Positions 48,879 through 57,148 of a stretch of 64,000 bases of DNA are shown piece after piece. A program made the translations under genes and the position numbers. Origin of the DNA: Chryseobacterium formosense (lineage in GTDB: Bacteria > Bacteroidota > Bacteroidia > Flavobacteriales > Weeksellaceae); the NCBI RefSeq assembly GCF_900116415.1, contig NZ_FPAP01000001.1, forward strand, positions 868,001 to 932,000, in the 5' to 3' direction. A model generated the notes under the pieces. The model was not told where the DNA came from, did not search any database, and was given only the letters and a program-made list of their open reading frames with translations. Position 1 is the first letter of the stretch; the number at the start of each line of letters is the position of its first letter.

Positions 48879-49701
48879 ATTTTACATATTTCTGTTTTAA
48901 AGTCGCAATTTCTCTCGGTCCCATTCCCATTTCTACCTGAAAGAAATTTTCTGTGCTTCCGTATTTTTTGTTGATGGCTGCGAAGAAATTTCTGATCAGT
49001 TCCGGTCTTAATTCCATTTGCTGTTTAATTTCGGCTTCCGTTAATCCCGACATTTTTGATAATCCGGAATACATTCCTTTCATCGTTGGATTTTTAGCTA
49101 AATAATAATTGGAAGCCACATAATCATTTTCAATCACATCCTGTGGAACTCCTAAAATTTTTAAGAACAATGCCGAAGCCATTCCCGTTCTGTCGCGACC
49201 TCCTGTACAATGGAAAAGCAAAGCTTCATCAGATTTTAATGTTAAAAGCTGAACGAATAACGACCTGTATCTTTCCCCGAAATACGGAAGTCCACCTTCT
49301 CCATACATATCAAAAAGGAAGTTTTTATCTTTCAGGAATTTCGCCATATCCTGCGCAGTCGGAAGATTGTTGCTTCCCGCCGGACAAAGAAGATAATTTG
49401 TGTTTTGCGGAAGTCTGTCCGGAGCTTTTTTTGCTTCTTCAATTCCTCTGAAATCCACTACGGTTACGATTTTTTTATCCTTGAAAGTTTTTAAATCCTT
49501 ATCCGATAATTTATCAATCGCATCACTTCTGAATACTTTTCCAAGCGTAACCTCTTTTCCGTCAGCCGTTTTATAACCTCCCGTATCCCTGAAATTGTAT
49601 GCGCCTTCCATTTTTACAACACGACTAAGGCTGTCTGTAATTTGTGCATTTGCTGTTACTCCGAACGCGATAATAGCCATTGTTAATCCTAATTTTTTCA
49701 T
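48877..49701 (-). CDS. Exported tyrosine/dual-specificity type phosphatase (LipA-like), 274 aa
   Basis: Signal peptide of 19 residues (ending NA). The phosphatase signature HCTGGRDRTG (Cys165, Arg171) with general-acid region FRDTGGYKTADG at the N-terminal side matches the Y_phosphatase3/LipA branch, which acts on phosphoproteins or phosphoinositides. It lies 10 bases downstream of a TonB receptor gene and is coexpressed with it, which suggests that the receptor imports a phosphorylated or phosphate-released compound. Substrate unknown. Confidence 0.9.
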   Translation of the reverse strand: MKKLGLTMAIIAFGVTANAQITDSLSRVVKMEGAYNFRDTGGYKTADGKEVTLGKVFRSDAIDKLSDKDLKTFKDKKIVTVVDFRGIEEAKKAPDRLPQNTNYLLCPAGSNNLPTAQDMAKFLKDKNFLFDMYGEGGLPYFGERYRSLFVQLLTLKSDEALLFHCTGGRDRTGMASALFLKILGVPQDVIENDYVASNYYLAKNPTMKGMYSGLSKMSGLTEAEIKQQMELRPELIRNFFAAINKKYGSTENFFQVEMGMGPREIATLKQKYVK

Positions 49702-49710
49702 ATATAAATT

Positions 49711-52629
49711 TTAAAATATTTGCCAGCGAATCCCCATTTGTCCTCTGCTTCCGTACCATTCGTTAGAAGTGATTCTCTTTTTATTGTCACCCATATAAAG
49801 TCTTAGGCTCTCGTTGCTTAGATTGTTTAGTTCAATAAATAATTTAACTTTTTTGCTGATGTCGTAGCTTGCAGAAAAATCGATGGTGAAATTTTTATCC
49901 GACCAGATGTAATATTCAGGACCAAGTTTTTCATTAATAGTTTCAACAGATTTTCCCCTGTAATTTCCGGCAAGACGGATCATTACTTTATTACTTTCAT
50001 AATAAAGAATTGCGTTGAAAAGATTTTTAGACTGGTTCGGAAGCGAAGTTCTGTCTGTTGTAATTAAATTTCCGCCTGCATCTGTCCTCGCCACATCAAC
50101 TTTAGAATCGATATAGGTATAGTTAAATTCAACCCCGAAACCGTTCCAAAAGCCTGGTAAGAAATCAAGACGCTTATTAATTCCCATTTCAAAACCAAGA
50201 AGATCAGATTCTTTAAGATTTTTCGCCTGGGTGATCATATAATCCGTACCATTAAGATTCGTTATGGAAGTATCCTGGAAAACAATGTCCGAAATCTTTT
50301 TGTAGAAAACACCTCCGGAAAGAATCCCGATATTGTTGAAGTAATACTCACCCATCAAATCAAAATTATGACTGAACGTCGGCTTCAGATCGGGATTTCC
50401 TCTTGTAATTCTGTTTGGAGTTGTGGTATTATCGATGCTTGACCCCGGCGACATATCCCCAAAATTCGGTCTGATGAATGATTTTGTATAAGCAAACCTT
50501 AAACTCGTTTTTGGTGAAAAGTTATACCGTAAATGAAGCATAGGAAGAAAAGCATTATAGTTACTTTCCACAACCGACGGACTGATTACCGTTGTTGCAG
50601 GCGTTCCTTCTTTTGTTGCTTTTGATCCGTATAAACTCAATCTTGTGGTTTCATTTCTAAAACCTCCGACAATTTTAAATTTATCGCTTGCCTTGATTTC
50701 CGCCATTGCATAGGCTGCAAAAACGTTTTCTTCTCCGGTATAGACGCTCGTTGCATTCGTTTCTGCGTTTGAAAGGTCTCTGAAACCGTTTTGCTGTAAA
50801 AAGGCAGGAGAATACATCTGGAACAACTGATCTTTCGTCGGCGGATTCATGATGTACGAATTATAATTCCCATTCATTCCGTTCAGGAAATCTGTTCCTT
50901 GTGGTGCATCCGTAGTAGATAATTGAGACAAAGCCAGCAAAGCCGGAGAATTCGGAACCCCTAAAGCAGCATTGGGAATATAAACCGCATTGTAACCATA
51001 AGTGCTGTTTCTGTCTTTTTCACGGTATTTTGCTCCGATTTTTAAGGTAATATTGGAATTGATATCATATTTTAGATTTAGTCTCGCAATTTTATCTCTC
51101 TCGTTATTGTCTAACTTTGCAATGACCAATTGAGAAAGCAATAATTTATCTGCACTCATGGTTTCATTTGGATTGGCTGTATCAGAACTGTAATCAAGAT
51201 ATTCTCCTCCGACTCCGTTTGGTGAATCAAATCCCCAGTAACGCTTTCCGTCGCTTGAAAGATTGGTAAATCCACCCGTAATTTTTTGTCTGAAAGTAGC
51301 AATAGGAAGTCCTTTGATTTCGCTTGTCGGCGGAGTATCAAGGTAATATTTTGCCTGATAATCGCTTAACATCCAGTCTAAGCTCAATTTTTTAGAAAGA
51401 GAATGCTCACCACCTAATTCCATTCCATATAATTCGGTCTGATAATGAGAATACCTGAAATTATACTGATAACGGCTGTTGTTGTAATCTACATATGATT
51501 CGTAAACCGGACGAATATCATCAAACTTATTGAACATTCCACGGAAATAGATTTTATTATTGGCATTAAATTTATATTCCAGTCCGCCATTCAAACCGAT
51601 TGTTCTTCTTGTTCCCATATATCTTTTCATCATGATGGTACTGATCGACTTTTTCTCAATATCATTGGCCGCAGCCGTATTGTAAGTAGCATCAAAAGAA
51701 TCTGCTCCCCACTGCCTGTCCCAGATTGCACCGGAAAGAATTACCCCTAATTTATTTTTGAAAAAACGGTCTCCGTAAACAATTGATCCGTTGTACGTTG
51801 CATTTTGGGAAAAGGTATTATACCCTCCTGCCCCGCTTACACTTAAAGTTTTCTTGGCTGGAGTTGTTCTTGTAATGAAATTGATGCTTCCACCGATCGC
51901 GTCACCATCCATATCTGGAGTTACGGCTTTTGAAATCTGTACAAACTGAATCAGTTCCGAAGGCACAACGTCTAAAACGAAAGATCTGTTTCCTAAAACA
52001 TTCGCACTGGGAAGACGGTTTCCGTTGAATAAGGCAGAAGTCCACGCAAAAGGAGTTCCGCGAACAGTCGCCTGATCTGCTTCACCATGATACCTCGCCA
52101 CCGCAACTCCCTGCACTCTCTGTACGGCTTCAGCTGCATTTCTGTCCGGAAGTTTACCAATCGCATCGGCTGCAATAACCTCCATGATGGCGTTGTTATT
52201 TTTCTTGATTTCATAGGCTTTTGCCTGCGTTAGAGCATTCGGTCTTGAAATTACAACCTGTTCAATATCCTTTGTTTTATCCTTGCTTTGTTTTTCTTCA
52301 GGAGCAATCGTAATGTAGCCGACATCGTTAGTTCCTTCTTTTATGGTAACCGGAAAAATTTTTGTTTCATACCCAAGATATTCAACTTTAATGTTGATGT
52401 CTCCCAACTTTGGTGAAAGAATATTGAAATCTCCGTCCAATGAAGAAATGGCTTTCGCATCAGCATCTATAATCGAAATATTGGCTCCGGGAAGTGCGCC
52501 GTTTATTTTGCCGACAATTGTACCCTTAATTGTTTGTGCATGTATGGCTCCAAAAGATGTCATCAGGAAAAATGCAGATATCTGAATGATTCTCGACTTA
52601 TTTTTTGAAAAACCAATAGAATTGTTCAT
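49711..52629 (-). CDS. TonB-dependent receptor with N-terminal carboxypeptidase-like domain, 972 aa
   Basis: The start is taken at the ATG at 52629 (MNNSIGFSKNKSRIIQ, signal peptide ending IHAQ), not at an earlier ATG with a non-leader tail. A carboxypeptidase regulatory-like domain comes first (about 35-105, IKGTIVGKINGALPGANISI), then the plug (about 120-250, EQVVISRPNALTQAK through GGSINFITR), then the barrel ending RGQMGIRWQIF. RNAAEAVQRVQGVAVAR resembles TIGR01782-type receptors. No SusD. It forms an operon with the phosphatase. Confidence 0.92.
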   Translation of the reverse strand: MNNSIGFSKNKSRIIQISAFFLMTSFGAIHAQTIKGTIVGKINGALPGANISIIDADAKAISSLDGDFNILSPKLGDINIKVEYLGYETKIFPVTIKEGTNDVGYITIAPEEKQSKDKTKDIEQVVISRPNALTQAKAYEIKKNNNAIMEVIAADAIGKLPDRNAAEAVQRVQGVAVARYHGEADQATVRGTPFAWTSALFNGNRLPSANVLGNRSFVLDVVPSELIQFVQISKAVTPDMDGDAIGGSINFITRTTPAKKTLSVSGAGGYNTFSQNATYNGSIVYGDRFFKNKLGVILSGAIWDRQWGADSFDATYNTAAANDIEKKSISTIMMKRYMGTRRTIGLNGGLEYKFNANNKIYFRGMFNKFDDIRPVYESYVDYNNSRYQYNFRYSHYQTELYGMELGGEHSLSKKLSLDWMLSDYQAKYYLDTPPTSEIKGLPIATFRQKITGGFTNLSSDGKRYWGFDSPNGVGGEYLDYSSDTANPNETMSADKLLLSQLVIAKLDNNERDKIARLNLKYDINSNITLKIGAKYREKDRNSTYGYNAVYIPNAALGVPNSPALLALSQLSTTDAPQGTDFLNGMNGNYNSYIMNPPTKDQLFQMYSPAFLQQNGFRDLSNAETNATSVYTGEENVFAAYAMAEIKASDKFKIVGGFRNETTRLSLYGSKATKEGTPATTVISPSVVESNYNAFLPMLHLRYNFSPKTSLRFAYTKSFIRPNFGDMSPGSSIDNTTTPNRITRGNPDLKPTFSHNFDLMGEYYFNNIGILSGGVFYKKISDIVFQDTSITNLNGTDYMITQAKNLKESDLLGFEMGINKRLDFLPGFWNGFGVEFNYTYIDSKVDVARTDAGGNLITTDRTSLPNQSKNLFNAILYYESNKVMIRLAGNYRGKSVETINEKLGPEYYIWSDKNFTIDFSASYDISKKVKLFIELNNLSNESLRLYMGDNKKRITSNEWYGSRGQMGIRWQIF

Positions 52630-52889
52630 AGATTTATTTTTGATGCAAATTTCGTTAGCTGAGAATATGTATTCGTCCGAAGGAAAAAACCATACGTCTA
52701 AACGTGTCACTCGTTGGTTTTGTGTATTTAATTAATTGATTTTTAATAACTTAAATTAATTGAACTATTTGTTATTTATTTATTAACCTAATATTAAATC
52801 GTTGAGACAATTTTTAATAGATATATAACAGCCATAAGAATGATAAAATGTGAATTTTGCATTTATTTTGTGAAAACCTATAGGATAGA
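52630..52889. other. Divergent promoter region between receptor and AraC genes
   Basis: 260 AT-rich bases with no gene. On the plus strand TTATTTTGTG (about 52863) approaches the TAnnTTTG consensus, 22 bases before the AraC start. No strong palindrome is seen. Confidence 0.4.
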
Positions 52890-54047
52890 ATGCAATATAT
52901 TGTTATACTCGGCGCTTTTCAGGCATTGGTGGCACTTTGGCTCTTACAGTTTAAAGAACGAAAATCAATCTCCAACTATCTCTTTATCTGCCTTCTTTCA
53001 GCAATTGCAGTTCACCTGACGATTAAGTTTGTTATTTTTAATTTTATTCCGGACGAAAGTATCAGACATCAGATGAATACTTTTATTGGTGCGTCTTATG
53101 GGCCTTTAATCTATTTATATACTTTAAGCAAAACAAGAAAAGAGTTCTCCATTGTCGGGAAATGGTATACTTTTATTCCGTTTTTTATTCTGATGATCGG
53201 TTATCTTACAGTGTCCTGCGTGTTTTTTGTCCTGAACCATGTCGACCAGAAACTGCTTGATCTGTATAATGATTTTAGCCTGATTGTTTTATTTATTGTG
53301 AATCTCTATTATCCTTTACGAAGTCTTTTTATCATTAATACAGTTAAGCTTAAAGCTCTTGAAAAGCCTGAATACGATATCGTTACAAGAATTTCTTATT
53401 GCATTCTCTTTATGGAATTGGGAGTCATTGCTTCCAAAGCTTTACTTACTCTGTATCCCGAAGAAAATCAGCTGATTAATATTTCAATCAGAACAATTGC
53501 TTATTTTTTATTATTAGTTATTTGCCTTTTGATTGTCAGAAAAAGTTTAAAAACAGAAATTAATGAAATTGCTGAAAATGAATCAGATAACGATTTTAAA
53601 GTAGCTGTTAATCAAAATCATAATGAAGGCGAACTATCATTAAATACAATTGATTACGAAGTAAAATTCAGCGAGCTTTGGCAAAAAATGGATCAGTCGG
53701 TAAAGCAGAAACAACTGTTCCGGGACTGCGAACTGAATCTTGATCAGCTGGCTTTAAAAACAGAGATTAATAAATACCAGATCAGCGAAATGCTGAACGG
53801 CTACAAGCACAAACCATTCTACCGTTACATCAATGAATATCGCATCGAATATTTCAAAAATATGGTAGAAAAAGCGATCAAAAATAATGAAAGCATAAAT
53901 TTTCTATCGTTTGCTTATGAAGCCGGTTTTAAATCCAAATCTTCTTTTAACCGTTATTTTAAGGAGATAATCGGTAAAACGCCTTCGGAATATTATAAAA
54001 GTCTGATCAATGAAACTAAAAAACAGAGTTTCGAGATAAGTGCGTAA
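52890..54047 (+). CDS. AraC-family regulator with seven-helix membrane sensor, 385 aa
   Basis: About seven transmembrane helices fill residues 1-225, then a linker and an AraC-type DNA-binding domain at about 275-375 (LALKTEINKYQISEMLNGYKH, SFAYEAGFKSKSSFNRYFKE). This membrane-fused AraC form is frequent in Bacteroidetes; the ligand is unknown. It is divergent from the receptor-phosphatase operon, which makes that operon the natural target. Confidence 0.88.
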   Translation: MQYIVILGAFQALVALWLLQFKERKSISNYLFICLLSAIAVHLTIKFVIFNFIPDESIRHQMNTFIGASYGPLIYLYTLSKTRKEFSIVGKWYTFIPFFILMIGYLTVSCVFFVLNHVDQKLLDLYNDFSLIVLFIVNLYYPLRSLFIINTVKLKALEKPEYDIVTRISYCILFMELGVIASKALLTLYPEENQLINISIRTIAYFLLLVICLLIVRKSLKTEINEIAENESDNDFKVAVNQNHNEGELSLNTIDYEVKFSELWQKMDQSVKQKQLFRDCELNLDQLALKTEINKYQISEMLNGYKHKPFYRYINEYRIEYFKNMVEKAIKNNESINFLSFAYEAGFKSKSSFNRYFKEIIGKTPSEYYKSLINETKKQSFEISA

Positions 54048-54095
54048 ATGTTTTGGTCAGCTTTTTGAATCATCAAAAGAAAATCAATACTTCTT

Positions 54096-55112
54096 TTGAA
54101 ACTCATTACATTCACAAACAAAGGCATATATTGTCCGCAAGGGAAATTCTACATCGATCCGTGGCGTCCCGTTGATTTGGCGGTCATCACGCATGGTCAT
54201 GCTGATCATGCACGTTGGGGAATGAAGAAATACCTTTGTCATCATTTTACAAAACCCATTTTAAAGAAAAGAATTGCCGAAGATATCGAATGTCAGACTT
54301 TGCAATATGGCGAAGTTCTAAATATTAATGGTGTGAAATTGTCACTTCATCCGGCAGGTCACATCATTGGTTCTGCACAGATTCGGCTGGAATATAAAGG
54401 TTACGTAAGTGTGATTTCAGGTGATTATAAAGTTCAGGATGATGGATTGAGTACGCCTTTTGAACTGGTAAAATGCAATGAATTTGTTACAGAAAGTACT
54501 TTCGGGCTTCCGATTTACAATTGGCTGGAAGTGGATGATTTGAACAAAAAAATGCAGAGTTGGGTTCTCAGAAATAAAGAAAATCAAAAAACATCGGTTT
54601 TCATCGGTTATTCTTTAGGTAAAGCTCAACGAATTATGAAAGCCGTTGAAGGTTTAGGGAAGATTCACGTGCACTATTCGATTGGGAAGCTTAATCAGGC
54701 TTTTGAAGAGGTCGGAATTGTACTTCTTGAATATGAAATTCCTGATTTTAGAGAAAATATAAAACATGTTGCAGGCGAAATTGTCATCGTTCCTCCTGCC
54801 TTGTTGGATTCTAATGTCATCAAGAAAATTCCGGATGCTGCAACAGCAATTTGCTCCGGATGGATGCAGGTTCGTGGTGCAAGAAGATGGCGAAGTGCCG
54901 ATGCAGGTTTTGCAATGAGTGACCACGCCGACTGGAAAGGTTTATTACAGGCCATAAAAGCCACCGAAGCCGAAATTGTGCACGTTACACACGGACAAAC
55001 AGAAGTTTTTTCAAAATATTTAAACGAAATCGGAATCAAATCGGATGTCGTTGAGACTTTGTATGGCGATGATGACGAAGAAGAAAAAGAGAAAGAAATT
55101 ATTGATAATTAA
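54096..55112 (+). CDS. Ligase-associated DNA exonuclease (metallo-beta-lactamase/beta-CASP)
   Basis: Metal motif THGHADH (32-38), HPAGHIIGSAQ and SGDYKVQDDG, and the C-terminal SDHADWKGL and THGQTEVF blocks match the exonuclease of the four-gene ligase-associated repair set. The start must be TTG at 54096: the in-frame stop at 54066 leaves no ATG before the conserved LITFTNKGIYCPQG. It precedes the ligase, helicase and PdeM genes on the same strand. Confidence 0.94.
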   Translation: MKLITFTNKGIYCPQGKFYIDPWRPVDLAVITHGHADHARWGMKKYLCHHFTKPILKKRIAEDIECQTLQYGEVLNINGVKLSLHPAGHIIGSAQIRLEYKGYVSVISGDYKVQDDGLSTPFELVKCNEFVTESTFGLPIYNWLEVDDLNKKMQSWVLRNKENQKTSVFIGYSLGKAQRIMKAVEGLGKIHVHYSIGKLNQAFEEVGIVLLEYEIPDFRENIKHVAGEIVIVPPALLDSNVIKKIPDAATAICSGWMQVRGARRWRSADAGFAMSDHADWKGLLQAIKATEAEIVHVTHGQTEVFSKYLNEIGIKSDVVETLYGDDDEEEKEKEIIDN

Positions 55113-55142
55113 ATTTCAAGTTTTTTTGAAAACTTAATACGA

Positions 55143-55274
55143 AAAGTTCTATAAGAGCGATCTGTTAGTTGAAGAATAATGTGGGACTAAAGCCCAGCTC
55201 CGTAGGAGCTAACTGTTAATAGCGACAATGATGCGATGATGAGCGGAGCTCCGAAGGAGCGACCTGTTAATAAA
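55143..55274. repeat. Dispersed repeat, GGAGCtaaCTGTTAATAG family, copy 2
   Basis: AGCTCCGTAGGAGCTAACTG, GGAGCTCCGAAGGAGCGACC and ends like those at 38794-38947. It lies between the exonuclease and ligase genes. Confidence 0.72.
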
Positions 55275-55293
55275 GGATTATTAAAACATTGAT

Positions 55294-55336
55294 ATGCACG
55301 CAGCCCGTCTTAAGTGGAGCTCTAAGCTGCCAAAAA
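55294..55336. repeat. Large intergenic repeat family (GGGCAGCT...GGCTGCG), short copy 3
   Basis: TGCACGCAGCCCGTCTTAAG and GAGCTCTAAGCTGCCAAAAA: both ends of the 18103/40115 family without the middle part. Confidence 0.65.
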
Positions 55337-55375
55337 ATTATAAAAATATGCTTTGGAAACGTTAATTGAAAATTT

Positions 55376-56956
55376 ATGAAACATTTCGCGGAACTGATCA
55401 ATGCTCTCGAAAGCACCAATAAAACCAACGCTAAAATCGATGCCATCATCGATTACTTAGAACGTGCGCCGGATGAAGATAAAGTCTGGTTCATCGCTTT
55501 ATTTACGGGAAAAAGACCGAAACGAAATGTAAACACCAATTATATGAAAGAATGGGCGTTGGAAATTGCACAATTGCCATTTTGGCTGTTTCAGGAAAGC
55601 TATTCTTCAGTTGGCGATTTGGGCGAAACTTTGTCACTGGTTCTTCCTCCACCAACTGAAAAAATCGAACGTACTTTGTCTGAATGGATGAATGATATTA
55701 TCGATTTAAAAAACAAAACCGATATTGAGAAAAAAGAATTCGTTTTAAATTCCTGGAATGGCTTGGATTATACAGAACGATTGATTTTTAATAAATTATT
55801 AGGCGGGAGCTTCAGAATCGGGGTTTCGGATAAAACTTTGATTAATGCTTTGACTAAGTTTTCCGGGCAGGAATCCAGTACGTTGATGCATAGTTTGATG
55901 GGAAAATGGATTCCTAATGAAGTCTCGTTTCAGGAATTAATTTCGGCAGAAAATGTAAACCCCGATAACTCAAAGCCTTATCCGTTTTGTTTGGCTTATC
56001 CTTTGGAAAAAGATTTGGAAGAGCTTGGAACTCCTGATGAATGGTTGATTGAATATAAATGGGACGGAATTCGCGGGCAAATTATCAGACGAAATGACGA
56101 AGTTTTTATCTGGTCACGTGGTGAAGAACTGATTACCGAACAATTTCCTGAAATCGCAGAAGTTGTTCAGCAGATGAAAGGTAATTTTGTGATCGATGGA
56201 GAAATTCTTGCGGTAAAAGATAATAAAGTTTTAAATTTTAATGAATTACAGAAACGTTTAAACCGAAAAACTTTAACCAAAAAAATGCTTTCGGAAATTC
56301 CGATTCAGGTTTTTTCTTATGATTTATTGGAATTGGAAAATAATGATTTGCGTGAAAAACCAATTTCTGCGAGACGCGCAATGTTGGAAGAATTATTATT
56401 AAATGAAAATCCCGAAAACATCAAAATTTCTCAGCAAATTGATTTTGAAAAATGGAACGAGTTAGATAAAATCAGAGAAAATTCCAGAGACATCAACAGT
56501 GAAGGTTTGATGTTGAAGCAGAAAAATTCACATTATCATTCCGGACGAAAAAAAGGCGACTGGTGGAAGTGGAAAATTAATCCGTTGACGATTGATGCCG
56601 TTCTTATTTACGCACAAAAAGGCAGCGGACGACGAAGTGCTTATTACACCGATTATAGTTTTGCAGTGAAAAGCGGCGATAAACTGGTTACGATTGCCAA
56701 AGCGTATTCCGGTTTGACGGATAAAGAAATTATGGAAGTCAGCAAATTTGTCAACAAAAATGCGATTGAGAAATTCGGTCCGGTGAGAACAGTAAAAGCT
56801 GAACTGGTTTTTGAAATTGCATTTGAAGGAATTGGTTTCAGTAACCGTCACAAAAGTGGTGTTGCACTACGTTTTCCAAGAATTCTGAGATGGCGAAAAG
56901 ATAAAACCGTTGATGAGATCGATGATATTGAAGAGATTAAAAAATTGATACAGTAA
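55376..56956 (+). CDS. ATP-dependent DNA ligase (ligase-associated repair type), 526 aa
   Basis: Adenylated lysine Lys228 in EYKWDGIRG, motif III-like VIDGEILA, motif IV GLMLKQ (SEGLMLKQKNS) and motif V WWKWK are present. The N-terminal DNA-binding region is helical (about 1-200) and an OB-fold follows (about 420-526). It seals nicks in cooperation with the helicase, exonuclease and PdeM encoded next to it. 526 residues matches this group rather than LigD or the NAD ligase. Confidence 0.95.
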   Translation: MKHFAELINALESTNKTNAKIDAIIDYLERAPDEDKVWFIALFTGKRPKRNVNTNYMKEWALEIAQLPFWLFQESYSSVGDLGETLSLVLPPPTEKIERTLSEWMNDIIDLKNKTDIEKKEFVLNSWNGLDYTERLIFNKLLGGSFRIGVSDKTLINALTKFSGQESSTLMHSLMGKWIPNEVSFQELISAENVNPDNSKPYPFCLAYPLEKDLEELGTPDEWLIEYKWDGIRGQIIRRNDEVFIWSRGEELITEQFPEIAEVVQQMKGNFVIDGEILAVKDNKVLNFNELQKRLNRKTLTKKMLSEIPIQVFSYDLLELENNDLREKPISARRAMLEELLLNENPENIKISQQIDFEKWNELDKIRENSRDINSEGLMLKQKNSHYHSGRKKGDWWKWKINPLTIDAVLIYAQKGSGRRSAYYTDYSFAVKSGDKLVTIAKAYSGLTDKEIMEVSKFVNKNAIEKFGPVRTVKAELVFEIAFEGIGFSNRHKSGVALRFPRILRWRKDKTVDEIDDIEEIKKLIQ

Positions 56957-56962
56957 ATTTTT

Positions 56963-57132
56963 AATCGCAATGATCGCAAGGTTTCTTTTTAAATTTTTGA
57001 AAACATTTTCTGCTCGCAAAGGCACTTCGTTCAGCAAATGATAGCAGAACTTCTTGGCTGAATGAAACGCCTTTGCGAACGAAAATATGCAGAAAAAAAT
57101 CAAAAAGTCTTTGCGCTCTTTGCGTTTAAATA
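56963..57132. repeat. Dispersed repeat, TTTGCGCTCTTTGCGTTT family, copy 3 (long)
   Basis: Contains TTAATCGCAATGATCGCAAG, GCTCGCAAAGGCACTTCGTT, AACGCCTTTGCGAACGAAAA and GTCTTTGCGCTCTTTGCGTT. It fills the gap between ligase and helicase genes and ends at the helicase leader. Confidence 0.72.
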
Positions 57133-57148
57133 AAATAATCATAAGAAA

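Noticed and set aside
52630..52710. Longer N-terminus of the TonB receptor at 49711
   Set aside because: The extra 27 residues precede and would disrupt the signal peptide; the ATG at 52629 gives a proper leader.
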